Source: Kluyvera sp036759925 (GTDB lineage Bacteria; Pseudomonadota; Gammaproteobacteria; Enterobacterales; Enterobacteriaceae). From it: DNA of 64,000 bases. Positions 43,458 to 51,485 of the stretch are shown here, in pieces; the stretch's first letter is position 1; each line of letters opens with the position of its first letter. Position numbers and translations under genes: made by a program. The notes below the pieces were generated by a model. It had not been told where the DNA came from. It searched no databases and was given only the letters and a program-made list of their open reading frames with translations. Where the stretch lies: the NCBI RefSeq assembly GCF_036759925.1, contig NZ_JAPKIB010000017.1, forward strand, positions 33,259 to 97,258. Reading direction: 5' to 3'.

Positions 43458-44462
43458 ATGCAAAAACCCAAAAAGATCTTCAACAACACCGATAATATTC
43501 GTAGTGAAATCATGGAAGGGCTGGTGTACGCCGGGCGCGGTAAGATCCACGCCCTGCCGGAGTATTGCGCGGTTTATCGCACGCTGGCGCAAAACGGCCA
43601 GACCGTTATCGTCAGCGGCGGCGGCAGCGGCCATGAGCCGACGTTTGCCGGGTTCGTCGGCGAAGGCGGCATCGATGCCTGCGCGCTGGGCGAAGTCTTC
43701 ACCTCCCCCTCTCCCGACCAAATCATTGAAGCCAGCCGGGCCGTTCATCAGGGCAACGGCGTGCTGTTCCTCTACGGCAACTACTCCGGCGACGGCATGA
43801 ACTTTGATATCGCGGCTGAAATCCTTGCGGAAGAAGGGATTGAATGCCGCACCGTGCGCGCCACGGATGATATTGCCTCGGCGCCGCCGGAAAGAATGTC
43901 CGACCGCCGCGGCGTGGGCGGGCTGGCGTTTTTGTACAAGCTGACCGGTGCCGCAGCCCAGTTTGAGCACTACGCCCTGCCTGAGCTGGAAGCGCTGGCG
44001 AACAAAGCCAACCATAACACCCGCACCATTGGCGTCGCGCTCAGCGGTTGCGCGCTGCCGCAGGCCGACGCCTTTAACTTCACGCTGGCCGATAACGAAA
44101 TCGAGCTGGGTATTGGCATCCACGGCGAACCGGGGCTGTGCCGTATTCCGATGCCGCAGAGCGATGAGCTGGTCGAGATGATGATTGAACGCCTGTGCAA
44201 CGACCTGCCTTTCGCGAAGGGCGACAGCGTGTGCGTGAGCGTCAACAACCTCGGTGCGCTGAGCAATACCGAGCTGATGGTGGTCACCCGCAAAGTCGGC
44301 ATGGCGCTGACGGCGCGCGGCATCAAAACCTACGACGTGCAGGTTGGCCATTTCTGTACTTCGCTGGAAATGTCCGGTTTTTCCCTGAGTATGCTGCGGC
44401 TGGACGACGAGATGCAGCGCCTGTACGACCACCCAATCCGCACCCTCGGCTGGAGAAACTAA
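43458..44462 (+). CDS. Dihydroxyacetone kinase-type subunit DhaK, first copy
   Basis: A 334-residue DhaK-family ketone-binding subunit. It has GGGSGHEPTF with H59, the acid/base Asp in YGNYSGDGMNFD (D112) and the His that binds the substrate carbonyl in GIGIHGEPG (H222). DhaK presents dihydroxyacetone or a similar hydroxyketone to a phosphoryl carrier (DhaL-ADP/ATP). I start at ATG 43458, 5 bases after AGAGGGAG; a GTG two codons earlier is also possible. It is 1 base before dhaL. Substrate could also be erythrulose or another short ketose. Confidence 0.88.
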   Translation: MQKPKKIFNNTDNIRSEIMEGLVYAGRGKIHALPEYCAVYRTLAQNGQTVIVSGGGSGHEPTFAGFVGEGGIDACALGEVFTSPSPDQIIEASRAVHQGNGVLFLYGNYSGDGMNFDIAAEILAEEGIECRTVRATDDIASAPPERMSDRRGVGGLAFLYKLTGAAAQFEHYALPELEALANKANHNTRTIGVALSGCALPQADAFNFTLADNEIELGIGIHGEPGLCRIPMPQSDELVEMMIERLCNDLPFAKGDSVCVSVNNLGALSNTELMVVTRKVGMALTARGIKTYDVQVGHFCTSLEMSGFSLSMLRLDDEMQRLYDHPIRTLGWRN

Positions 44463-44463
44463 G

Positions 44464-45093
44464 ATGAACACCACACAATTTATCGCCTGCCTGCGGTACG
44501 TCTCTGAGGGGATGATCGCCAGTGAACCGCGGCTGACCGCGCTCGATCAGGTGATTGGCGATGGCGACCACGGTATTGGCATTAAACGCGGCTTTACCGC
44601 GCTCAACGCGCTGCTCAGCGCACCGGAATTTACCGCCGCCGATATTGGCGATGCCCTGCTGCAAAGCGGTACCCGCCTGATGACCAGTATGGGCGGCGCG
44701 TCCGGCGCGATTTTCGGCACCCTTTTCCGCGCTGGAGGGAAAGGGCTGGCAGGGCGCGCAGCGCTGGACGCCGCAACGCTGGCCGAATGGCTTGAGATTG
44801 GCATGCAGGCTATCCACCAGCGCGGCGGCGCCGAACCAGGGGATAAAACGATGGTTGATGCGCTGGCCGCAGCCGCCGAGCAGGCCAAAGCAGATGTCGC
44901 ACTACCGCTGCCGGAAGCGCTCGCTCATTGCGCGCAGGCAGCCATGGCAGGCGCAGAGGGAACCAGCGCCATGGTTGCCCGCTTTGGGCGCGCGAAAAAT
45001 CTGGGTGAGCGGGCCATCGGTCACTGCGACCCTGGCGCAGTGTCGATGGCGCTGATCCTGCAGTTTATGGCGGAATTTGCCCATCAGAACTAA
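44464..45093 (+). CDS. Dihydroxyacetone kinase-type subunit DhaL, first copy
   Basis: A 209-residue nucleotide-binding subunit. The Mg-binding aspartates lie in LDQVIGDGDHGIG (D28, D33, D35) and the nucleotide loop in TSMGGASGAIFGTLFR. It transfers phosphate to the ketone held by DhaK. No DhaM gene (the PTS phosphodonor) is nearby, so ATP or a distant PTS protein must supply phosphate. It is followed by a terminator. Confidence 0.88.
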   Translation: MNTTQFIACLRYVSEGMIASEPRLTALDQVIGDGDHGIGIKRGFTALNALLSAPEFTAADIGDALLQSGTRLMTSMGGASGAIFGTLFRAGGKGLAGRAALDAATLAEWLEIGMQAIHQRGGAEPGDKTMVDALAAAAEQAKADVALPLPEALAHCAQAAMAGAEGTSAMVARFGRAKNLGERAIGHCDPGAVSMALILQFMAEFAHQN

Positions 45094-45119
45094 CCTGCAA
45101 TAGCGCTCAACCTTCACTG

Positions 45120-45145
45120 GGGCCATGTTTATGCATGGCCCTTTT
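45120..45145 (+). terminator. Terminator of the first dhaKL
   Basis: GGGCCATG and CATGGCCC pair across TTTATG and are followed by TTTT, 27 bases after the dhaL stop. It separates dhaKL from fabV. Confidence 0.85.
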
Positions 45146-45188
45146 CTGTCCTGCGGCCCGGCGTCTGACGGCGAAAATCAGTGGTAGA

Positions 45189-45218
45189 TTCAGTATTGGC
45201 GCTCCTTTTCTGTATAAT
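45189..45218 (+). promoter_or_regulatory. Probable fabV promoter
   Basis: A perfect -10 hexamer TATAAT lies at 45213-45218. The best -35 candidate, TTCAGT at 45189-45194, is weak, with an 18-base spacer. The 45146-45329 gap shows nothing else recognisable. Confidence 0.5.
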
Positions 45219-45329
45219 GTTGCGATCCATTGTAGTGGGGGGCTTGTTAACCATGTCGTTAAGCAAGCCAGAACAGACGGTGTCATTGCGCACTTGACAG
45301 CGAAAATACAAACTTAATTAGCCATCATT

Positions 45330-46523
45330 ATGATAATCAAACCAAAAATTCGTGGATTCATCTGTACAACGACCCATCCGACTGGCTGTAAAGTCAATGT
45401 GGAAAAACAGATCGAGTACGTTAAGCAAAACGGGAAAATCGAGAACGGCCCTTCCCGCGTGCTGGTGATCGGTGCTTCCACCGGTTACGGCCTTGCATCC
45501 AGAATTTCCGCCGCCTTTGGCAGCGGTGCCGCCACTATCGGCGTATTTTTCGAAAAACCAGGCACGGAGTCCAAACCAGGTTCCGCGGGCTGGTATAACT
45601 CTGCCGCCTTCGACGAAGCGGCCAAGCGTGAAGGTCTGTATTCCAAAAGTATCAACGGCGACGCATTCTCTGACGAATGCCGTGATGAAGTGATCAAACT
45701 CATCAAAGAAGACCTGGGTCAGATTGATCTGGTGGTTTACTCACTGGCTTCTCCAGTGCGTAAAATGCCAAAAACCGGTGAAGTCGTCCGTTCTGCGCTG
45801 AAGCCAATCGGTGAGGTTTACACCTCTAAAGCGATTGATACCAACAAAGATCAGATCATGACCGCCAGCATTGAGCCGGCAACCGAAGAAGAAGTTCAGA
45901 ACACCGTTACCGTCATGGGCGGCGAAGACTGGGAACTGTGGATGGGTGCGCTGAGCGAAGCTGGCGTGCTGGCTGAAGGCGTGAAAACCGTGGCCTACTC
46001 CTACATCGGTACCGACCTGACCTGGCCAATCTACTGGCACGGCGCGCTGGGCAAAGCGAAAGAAGACCTCGACCGTGCGGCGGGTGAACTGCGTAACCAA
46101 CTGGCTCCGCTGAACGGTACTGCCAACGTTGCGGTACTGAAGTCCGTTATCACCCAAGCGTCTTCCGCCATTCCAGTGATGCCACTGTACATCTCCATGG
46201 TCTTCAAGCTGATGAAAGCGCAGGGGATTCACGAAGGTTGTATCGAGCAGATCAACCGTCTGATGACCACCAGCCTGTACGGCGACAAAGTAGCGCTTGA
46301 TGACAACCAGCGTATCCGTATGGACGACTGGGAACTGCGTGAAGACATTCAGCAGGCATGTCGCGACCTGTGGCCGCTGATCACCACTGAAAACCTGGCG
46401 CAAGAAACCGACTATGCAGGCTACAAGCAGGAATTCCTGAACCTGTTCGGTTTCGGCCTCGACGGTGTGGACTACGACGCTGACGTGAACACCGAAGTCG
46501 AATTCGACGTGATCACGCTGTAA
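45330..46523 (+). CDS. fabV: Enoyl-[ACP] reductase FabV
   Basis: NADH-dependent trans-2-enoyl-ACP/CoA reductase of type II fatty-acid synthesis. FabV enzymes resist triclosan, unlike FabI. The 397 residues have the FabV Y-x8-K active site: Y235 in TWPIYWHG and K244 in GKAKEDL, the same numbering as in Vibrio cholerae FabV. The Rossmann loop VLVIGASTGYGLASR is near residue 44. It has its own promoter and a bidirectional terminator. Confidence 0.95.
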   Translation: MIIKPKIRGFICTTTHPTGCKVNVEKQIEYVKQNGKIENGPSRVLVIGASTGYGLASRISAAFGSGAATIGVFFEKPGTESKPGSAGWYNSAAFDEAAKREGLYSKSINGDAFSDECRDEVIKLIKEDLGQIDLVVYSLASPVRKMPKTGEVVRSALKPIGEVYTSKAIDTNKDQIMTASIEPATEEEVQNTVTVMGGEDWELWMGALSEAGVLAEGVKTVAYSYIGTDLTWPIYWHGALGKAKEDLDRAAGELRNQLAPLNGTANVAVLKSVITQASSAIPVMPLYISMVFKLMKAQGIHEGCIEQINRLMTTSLYGDKVALDDNQRIRMDDWELREDIQQACRDLWPLITTENLAQETDYAGYKQEFLNLFGFGLDGVDYDADVNTEVEFDVITL

Positions 46524-46540
46524 TTTGTTGCAGTTGTCGT

Positions 46541-46575
46541 AAAAAGGGTTCATGCGTAAGCATGAACCCTTTTTT
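46541..46575. terminator. Bidirectional terminator, fabV and the PTS operon
   Basis: GGGTTCATGC and GCATGAACCC pair across GTAA, with five A on the left and six T on the right. It ends fabV on the plus strand and the converging PTS-aldolase operon on the minus strand. Confidence 0.9.
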
Positions 46576-46597
46576 ATTCCGCCTAAGCGATACGTGC

Positions 46598-46864
46598 CTA
46601 ATCGAAACCAAATCCTTCCGCGAACAGCACCTTCAGCTTCGCCATCGCCTCCTGCTCGTCGCTGCCGCTGCAGATGATCTCAAGCGATCCTCGGCCTTTG
46701 ATCCCGGCCCCCAGAATACTCATGATGCTTTTCCCCTTGATGGTTTTGCCATCGTAGATCATCTCGATCCGCGACTGATACTGCGCGCACGCCTTTGCCA
46801 GTACGCCCGCCGGGCGGGCATGAATACCGTGCAGGTTGCTGATTTTCACCACTTCTTTCAACAT
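46598..46864 (-). CDS. HPr-family phosphocarrier protein
   Basis: An 88-residue HPr-like protein with the phosphorylation site H15 in LHGIHARPAG and a Ser at 46 in GKSIMSILGAGI. It probably receives phosphate from enzyme I and passes it to the EIIA of this operon, or possibly to the DhaL beside it. It is not the general ptsH, which lies elsewhere with ptsI. It is last in the operon, 16 bases after the second dhaL. Confidence 0.9.
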   Translation of the reverse strand: MLKEVVKISNLHGIHARPAGVLAKACAQYQSRIEMIYDGKTIKGKSIMSILGAGIKGRGSLEIICSGSDEQEAMAKLKVLFAEGFGFD

Positions 46865-46880
46865 AATTGCGGTTCCTTAC

Positions 46881-47522
46881 TTACTGTCCGTTAGCCGGGT
46901 ACATCGCCTGAACGACGTTAAAATAGCCCTGAATCAGAAGCTGGGCGACCATCGCGCCCGGGTCGACGAACGCACGGGACCGTTCGCCGTGGATAGCCGC
47001 ACGCCCGTGCTTCGCCACCATGGTGGTGGTCTGCTGCACGCCCTGCTGTGCCGCTAACAACGCTTCCCGCGCCACGTTCAGCGGCTCGCCCTGACCACGC
47101 AGCGCCACCAGCGCCGGTGCCATCCCATCAAGAAACGTTTTTTCGCCCGGCTGCGCTTTGCCGCGCTGCTGCACGCCATCAAACCAGGCCTGGAAAAAGT
47201 CGCCCGCATCCTGCAGCGTCATCGTCTCTCGCCCCTTAAAAACTTTTCCCGCCTGCATCAGGCCGGAAGCCATCAGCGTCCCCATCGTGGAGGGCACCGC
47301 CGAGGCCATCGCTTTACCCGCCAGATAGAAAAACCGTCCCAGATCGGGTTCGTTACTGTGCTGTGCATAGTCCGACGCCGCGGCAAAACCGTCGCTCATG
47401 GTGAGGCCCAGATCGCCATCGCCCACCACGCTGTCCATTTCGGTTAGCACCGTCTTGTTGCCCTGCATCACCCGCGCCCACTCGGCAAAGAGCGGGCGTA
47501 AGCTCTCGCGGTTTAACGTCAT
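46881..47522 (-). CDS. Dihydroxyacetone kinase-type subunit DhaL, second copy
   Basis: A 213-residue DhaL. The Asp cluster is in MDSVVGDGDLGLT (D30, D35, D37); Leu replaces the His after the last Asp, unlike the first copy. The loop SAVPSTMGTLMASG corresponds to the nucleotide-binding stretch. It is clearly divergent from the copy at 44464, so the pairs are not a recent duplication. Spacing is 9 bases to dhaK and 16 to the HPr gene. Confidence 0.88.
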   Translation of the reverse strand: MTLNRESLRPLFAEWARVMQGNKTVLTEMDSVVGDGDLGLTMSDGFAAASDYAQHSNEPDLGRFFYLAGKAMASAVPSTMGTLMASGLMQAGKVFKGRETMTLQDAGDFFQAWFDGVQQRGKAQPGEKTFLDGMAPALVALRGQGEPLNVAREALLAAQQGVQQTTTMVAKHGRAAIHGERSRAFVDPGAMVAQLLIQGYFNVVQAMYPANGQ

Positions 47523-47531
47523 AGCGCCTCC

Positions 47532-48542
47532 TTAGGCAGGAAACTGCCGGAACATCGGCGTGTCGGCCTGCGCGTTCAACAGTGCCTTAAGCTCATCGTC
47601 TACCGGCATCAGGCTGATGGACATGCCGGTCATCTCCATCGCCGTGGCGAATTCCCCCACCCATACGCGGAAGACACGGATGTTGCTCTGCGCCAGAATC
47701 TGGTGCACGTGGCGATACATCAGGTACAGCTCTTCCAGCGGCGTCGCACCGAGGCCGTTAATCAGCACCGCCACTTCATCGCCCTGCTGGCAGGGAGAGT
47801 CGGCAATCAGCCAGGACATCATCTCTTCAGCAATATTTTCAGCACTCAGCTGCGGCCCGCGGCGGATGCCGCTTTCGCCATGGATACCCATGCCGATTTC
47901 CATCTCGTTGTCGCCAATATGGAAGCCCGGCTTACCGATACGAGGCACGATGCACGGTGACAGCGCTACCCCCAGCGTCCGCACGCGATCCCCGGCCTTC
48001 TGCGCGATACGCTGGACGGTGTCGAGGTCATCCATTCTGGCGGCCGATGCGCCAGCACATTTGTAGACGAAGAAAATCCCCGCCACGCCGCGTCGCGTGG
48101 TGGCACCACCGCCCGGCACGGCTCCGGCGGCATCATCGGCGGCAACGACCGTGCAGGTCCGGATGTCGCTCTCCATGTCGGCCATTTCCGCCGCCATGTC
48201 AAAATTGAAGATATCGCCGTTGTAGTTGCCGTACAGGTAAAGCACGCCCGCGCCGCTGTCTACCGCCTGCGTGACGGCCAGAATTTGCTCCGGCGACGGT
48301 GACTGGAACACATCGCCAATGGCGCAGCCGTCCAGCATGCCCTGCCCCACGTAGCCGAGGAACAGCGGCAGATGCCCGGAGCCGCCGCCGGTGACAATCC
48401 CTACTTTGCCGGGCACCGGACGCGCAGTGGCAAGGCAGTGCAGATCCTCATTCACAAAGCGGAATTTATCGGGGTGCGCCAGGTAGATGCCTTCCAGCAT
48501 CTCCGGGATAAAGTCCTCCGCCTGATTCAGAAATTTTTTCAT
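47532..48542 (-). CDS. Dihydroxyacetone kinase-type subunit DhaK, second copy
   Basis: A 336-residue DhaK with GGGSGHLPLF (H57), D110 in YGNYNGDIFNFD and the substrate-binding His in GMGIHGESG (H221). Leu instead of Glu after H57 sets it apart from the first copy and from E. coli DhaK. I start at MKKFLNQAED (48542), 5 bases after GGAGAG. It is 45 bases after the aldolase gene, so it may phosphorylate the ketone that the aldolase releases. Confidence 0.88.
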   Translation of the reverse strand: MKKFLNQAEDFIPEMLEGIYLAHPDKFRFVNEDLHCLATARPVPGKVGIVTGGGSGHLPLFLGYVGQGMLDGCAIGDVFQSPSPEQILAVTQAVDSGAGVLYLYGNYNGDIFNFDMAAEMADMESDIRTCTVVAADDAAGAVPGGGATTRRGVAGIFFVYKCAGASAARMDDLDTVQRIAQKAGDRVRTLGVALSPCIVPRIGKPGFHIGDNEMEIGMGIHGESGIRRGPQLSAENIAEEMMSWLIADSPCQQGDEVAVLINGLGATPLEELYLMYRHVHQILAQSNIRVFRVWVGEFATAMEMTGMSISLMPVDDELKALLNAQADTPMFRQFPA

Positions 48543-48587
48543 GCGTTCTCTCCATGAATATCCCGCCCGAACGGGCGGGCGCGTCAA

Positions 48588-49250
48588 TTAACGGGCAAAT
48601 TTGATCTGTGATGGGTAAGCCCAGCGCTGCAGCTCTTCCGGAGCGAAGGATTCAGGTTCCTTGCCGCCGTTAATCACCAGCGCGTGGTAGTAAATCTGCG
48701 CCATCTCCTCCAGGTACGCGGATTTCAGCACTGCTTCATACGGGTCTTTATCCACACCGATTGCGCCATGTTTTTCCATCAGGATGGCATCGGCACGCTT
48801 GATAGGTTCGATCACGCTCTCGGAAAGCGCTGGCGTGCCTGGACGGCCGTATGGCGCAACCGGGATCACCCCGTCTTTCAGGTTGAGAATGGCGCACTCG
48901 TACACCACCGCCGGAATAGGCTTATTCAGCACGGCAAAAGAGGTCGCGTAGAGGGAGTGCGTGTGGGAGATGGCGAACACGTCCGGGCGCGCTTTATAAA
49001 TCTCGATATGCATCAGGCATTCGCTGGTTGGGCGCAATCCCGCTTCGCTTTCAATCACATTGGCTTCAACGTCCATCACCACGATATCGCGCGGCGTTAA
49101 ATGCATTTTGTCGATAGTGGTTGGGGTCACCAGAATAAGCCCGGTCTCTTTATCCCGTACGCTGGAATTACCCGCTTTATGTTTACAGAGTCCCCATTGC
49201 TGAGCGGTTCTGGCCATTTCAACGACGTGTTTTTTCTGAATGTCTAACAT
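48588..49250 (-). CDS. Class II aldolase (fuculose/ribulose phosphate aldolase family)
   Basis: A 220-residue Zn-dependent member of the aldolase/adducin family. Phosphate-binding AGNSSVR is near residue 27; the Zn ligands of FucA are matched by H96 and H98 in SHTHSLYA and H161 in EKHGAIG, with E77 in TSECLMH as catalytic acid. FucA-type enzymes cleave ketose-1-phosphates to DHAP plus an aldehyde. Next to a PTS and a DHA kinase it more likely yields an unphosphorylated hydroxyketone. Epimerase activity is a possible alternative. Confidence 0.85.
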   Translation of the reverse strand: MLDIQKKHVVEMARTAQQWGLCKHKAGNSSVRDKETGLILVTPTTIDKMHLTPRDIVVMDVEANVIESEAGLRPTSECLMHIEIYKARPDVFAISHTHSLYATSFAVLNKPIPAVVYECAILNLKDGVIPVAPYGRPGTPALSESVIEPIKRADAILMEKHGAIGVDKDPYEAVLKSAYLEEMAQIYYHALVINGGKEPESFAPEELQRWAYPSQIKFAR

Positions 49251-49314
49251 AATATTTATCCTGTATACGGTTATAGGGGCGAGCGATGTCGCGACAATGA
49301 TTGCCGGGAAATAA

Positions 49315-49338
49315 CGTTGCAGTTTTTACGCTGCAACG
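49315..49338. repeat. 8-bp perfect hairpin between regulator and aldolase genes
   Basis: CGTTGCAG and CTGCAACG pair across an 8-base loop, 15 bases after the regulator stop on the minus strand. No T run follows. It may set relative expression of the two parts of the operon, or hold an internal control site in the 103-base gap. Confidence 0.5.
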
Positions 49339-49353
49339 GCGTTTAATTAATGA

Positions 49354-51417
49354 TTACGAATGACGGGCAAATTCATTTATCAGTGCATATTCATCCTGCG
49401 CGCGGCGAATAACATTGCCACCATCATAGAATTCGAGAAACTCATTTAATTGCGCGAGCGCCTTAAGATGTTTTTGCGGATTATTCGTCGCGAGGACGAT
49501 AATAATATCGGCCTGCATATAACCGGCGAAATCAATCTTAGAAGGCAGGCGTAATAGCGTCATCCCCGTTTCCAGCGCGCCATCATCGACTCCCGCATGG
49601 GCGATAATCACGCCGTCGGCCAGCATGATATAGGGCTGCTCATCGGCGATTTTATTCAGCATAATTTGCAGGTAACGCGGTTCAATCACCCCGTTTTCCA
49701 GTAGCGATGCCGAGGCCTCGGTAATCGCCTGCTGCCAGTCAGCGGGTAGCGAAGTGGCAAACTGAACGTGTTCGCGCTGCAGCAAGTCCGTCAGCGATGG
49801 CGTCGGTGGCTCAATGTTGCCCGCTGCGCTCGCGGCGCTGTTCTCATCATAGATGTAGCTGGCGAGCGCACGCTGTAGCCCTTTGTGGTCGATGATATTG
49901 CCGAAGCGCTCGAAGATAAGCAGCAGTTGCTCTATCTGGATGATATTCGGATCTACGCCCTGCAACGCTCCGATCACATGATTGCGGAACGCACTTTTGT
50001 GAATGCTGCTGATGGACGGATTCACCACAAACACCATCTTGCTGGTGTTCAGATGCGTGGTCGAGAAGACCACGTCGTAGTGCCCGGTATAGCGCTCAAA
50101 CTCTCGCCGTGACATCACTTCGGTAAAGTGTAGCTCCGGGAAAAGCACCTGCAGCGTCAGGAACAGATAGGTAGAGATCGTGGCGCTGTTTTCGCACACC
50201 ACCACCGCCGTTTTCTGTAGCTTAATCTGATGGATTACCCCTTCGCGGGTCAGCCAACCGCCAAAAAGCACCGTCAAAAACGCCATCTCTTCATCGGGAA
50301 TTTCGCAGTGCAGTACCGTCTCGAACGGCACCGCAGCACGGCGAACCATCTCGTGCAGATGGCTGAACTCTTTCACCACCAGATCGTAAACGCTGCTGGT
50401 ATTGGTCAGATGATAGCGAATACGGTAATAGGCTGGTTTCCAGTGCTGATAGATTTTTTCAATTAGCTCATTTTTCTCTTTGATGGTGACGCAGCTTATT
50501 TTTTCAAAGTTGTCGACTACCGCCACCACGCTTTCAAGCAGCAGCGTATCCAGGTGGAAATATTTATCGGCAATACTTTGAATATTGGAACTTTGGATCA
50601 GTGCCGTCAGGAAAACCAGTTCATTTTCGCTATTGATATTGATTTTACTGATAACGCTCTGCATCAGAGTAAATTCTCTGCTGCCAATAATATCGGCGTA
50701 GCTGCTCGGAATATTGACCAGACCTTTTCCGGAATCAATACGGTGCAGGACAAAGCAGATAAAATAGATAAGCTCCTGAAGCTGGCGGTCGGTGAACTGA
50801 ATTTTAAAACGTTTTTCAATTTCGCTAAAAACGTTGCCGACCTTTTCCAGATAGTCGCTCATCACGTTGTTGTAGTGGGCGAGGATATTTTTGGCGACCG
50901 GAATTTCCAGCACTCGACGTAAACAGTTCAGCAGCAGATAACGTTTTTCCAGCTCCTCACCCAGAATATGGTAGCCGTTGCCCCGGTCGTAGCTTATCTC
51001 CAGCCCGTGCTCGATAACCTCTGTACGCACCTTTTTCAGGTCGTTGATAATCGTATTCTGACTCACGCCCAGCGAAGAGGAGAGATGCAGCAATGACAGC
51101 CGTTCGCTGCGGGTCAGCAGCATAAAGATAATCATCTGTCCCCGTTCGTCTTCCGAGTAGAGATAGCGGTGCTCGGTTTCAGAGGTCTGATTCTGACGAA
51201 AATGCTCAATCACATGGCGCGGGATATACAGCTTCCCGGTTTTCAGGCGGTTAATCCGGTCAAAGTGGTTCGACTCCAGGTAGTCATTCACCTTTTTCAG
51301 CGTATAGCTCAGCTGTTTGCGCGTCAGGCAAAACTGCTCTTCAAGCTTCGTCCCCGTGATGCCGGGATCGTTCACAATGGCATCCAGCACTGCAACCACG
51401 CGTTTATCCATAGCCAT
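49354..51417 (-). CDS. PRD-containing transcriptional regulator (MtlR/BglG type)
   Basis: A 687-residue PTS-controlled regulator. Order: N-terminal winged helix (RVVAVLDAIVNDPGITGTKL), second helix-turn-helix (LLHLSSSLGVSQNTIINDLKK), PRD1 with LHRIDSG, PRD2 with KEFSHLHEM, an EIIB-Gat-like part (KTAVVVCENSATISTYLFL) and a C-terminal EIIA-type domain with His in VIIAHAG. Phosphorylation by HPr/EII probably sets activity. ATG 51417 follows GGAGAG; a second ATG is two codons later. The central part (about 50440-50900) is visibly AT-rich compared with its neighbours. Confidence 0.88.
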   Translation of the reverse strand: MAMDKRVVAVLDAIVNDPGITGTKLEEQFCLTRKQLSYTLKKVNDYLESNHFDRINRLKTGKLYIPRHVIEHFRQNQTSETEHRYLYSEDERGQMIIFMLLTRSERLSLLHLSSSLGVSQNTIINDLKKVRTEVIEHGLEISYDRGNGYHILGEELEKRYLLLNCLRRVLEIPVAKNILAHYNNVMSDYLEKVGNVFSEIEKRFKIQFTDRQLQELIYFICFVLHRIDSGKGLVNIPSSYADIIGSREFTLMQSVISKININSENELVFLTALIQSSNIQSIADKYFHLDTLLLESVVAVVDNFEKISCVTIKEKNELIEKIYQHWKPAYYRIRYHLTNTSSVYDLVVKEFSHLHEMVRRAAVPFETVLHCEIPDEEMAFLTVLFGGWLTREGVIHQIKLQKTAVVVCENSATISTYLFLTLQVLFPELHFTEVMSRREFERYTGHYDVVFSTTHLNTSKMVFVVNPSISSIHKSAFRNHVIGALQGVDPNIIQIEQLLLIFERFGNIIDHKGLQRALASYIYDENSAASAAGNIEPPTPSLTDLLQREHVQFATSLPADWQQAITEASASLLENGVIEPRYLQIMLNKIADEQPYIMLADGVIIAHAGVDDGALETGMTLLRLPSKIDFAGYMQADIIIVLATNNPQKHLKALAQLNEFLEFYDGGNVIRRAQDEYALINEFARHS

Positions 51418-51485
51418 GCTGACTCTCCTGCAATGAAAAGCCTGGCGGCGACGCCTGCCGCCAGACATGAACATGAAACCCAGAA

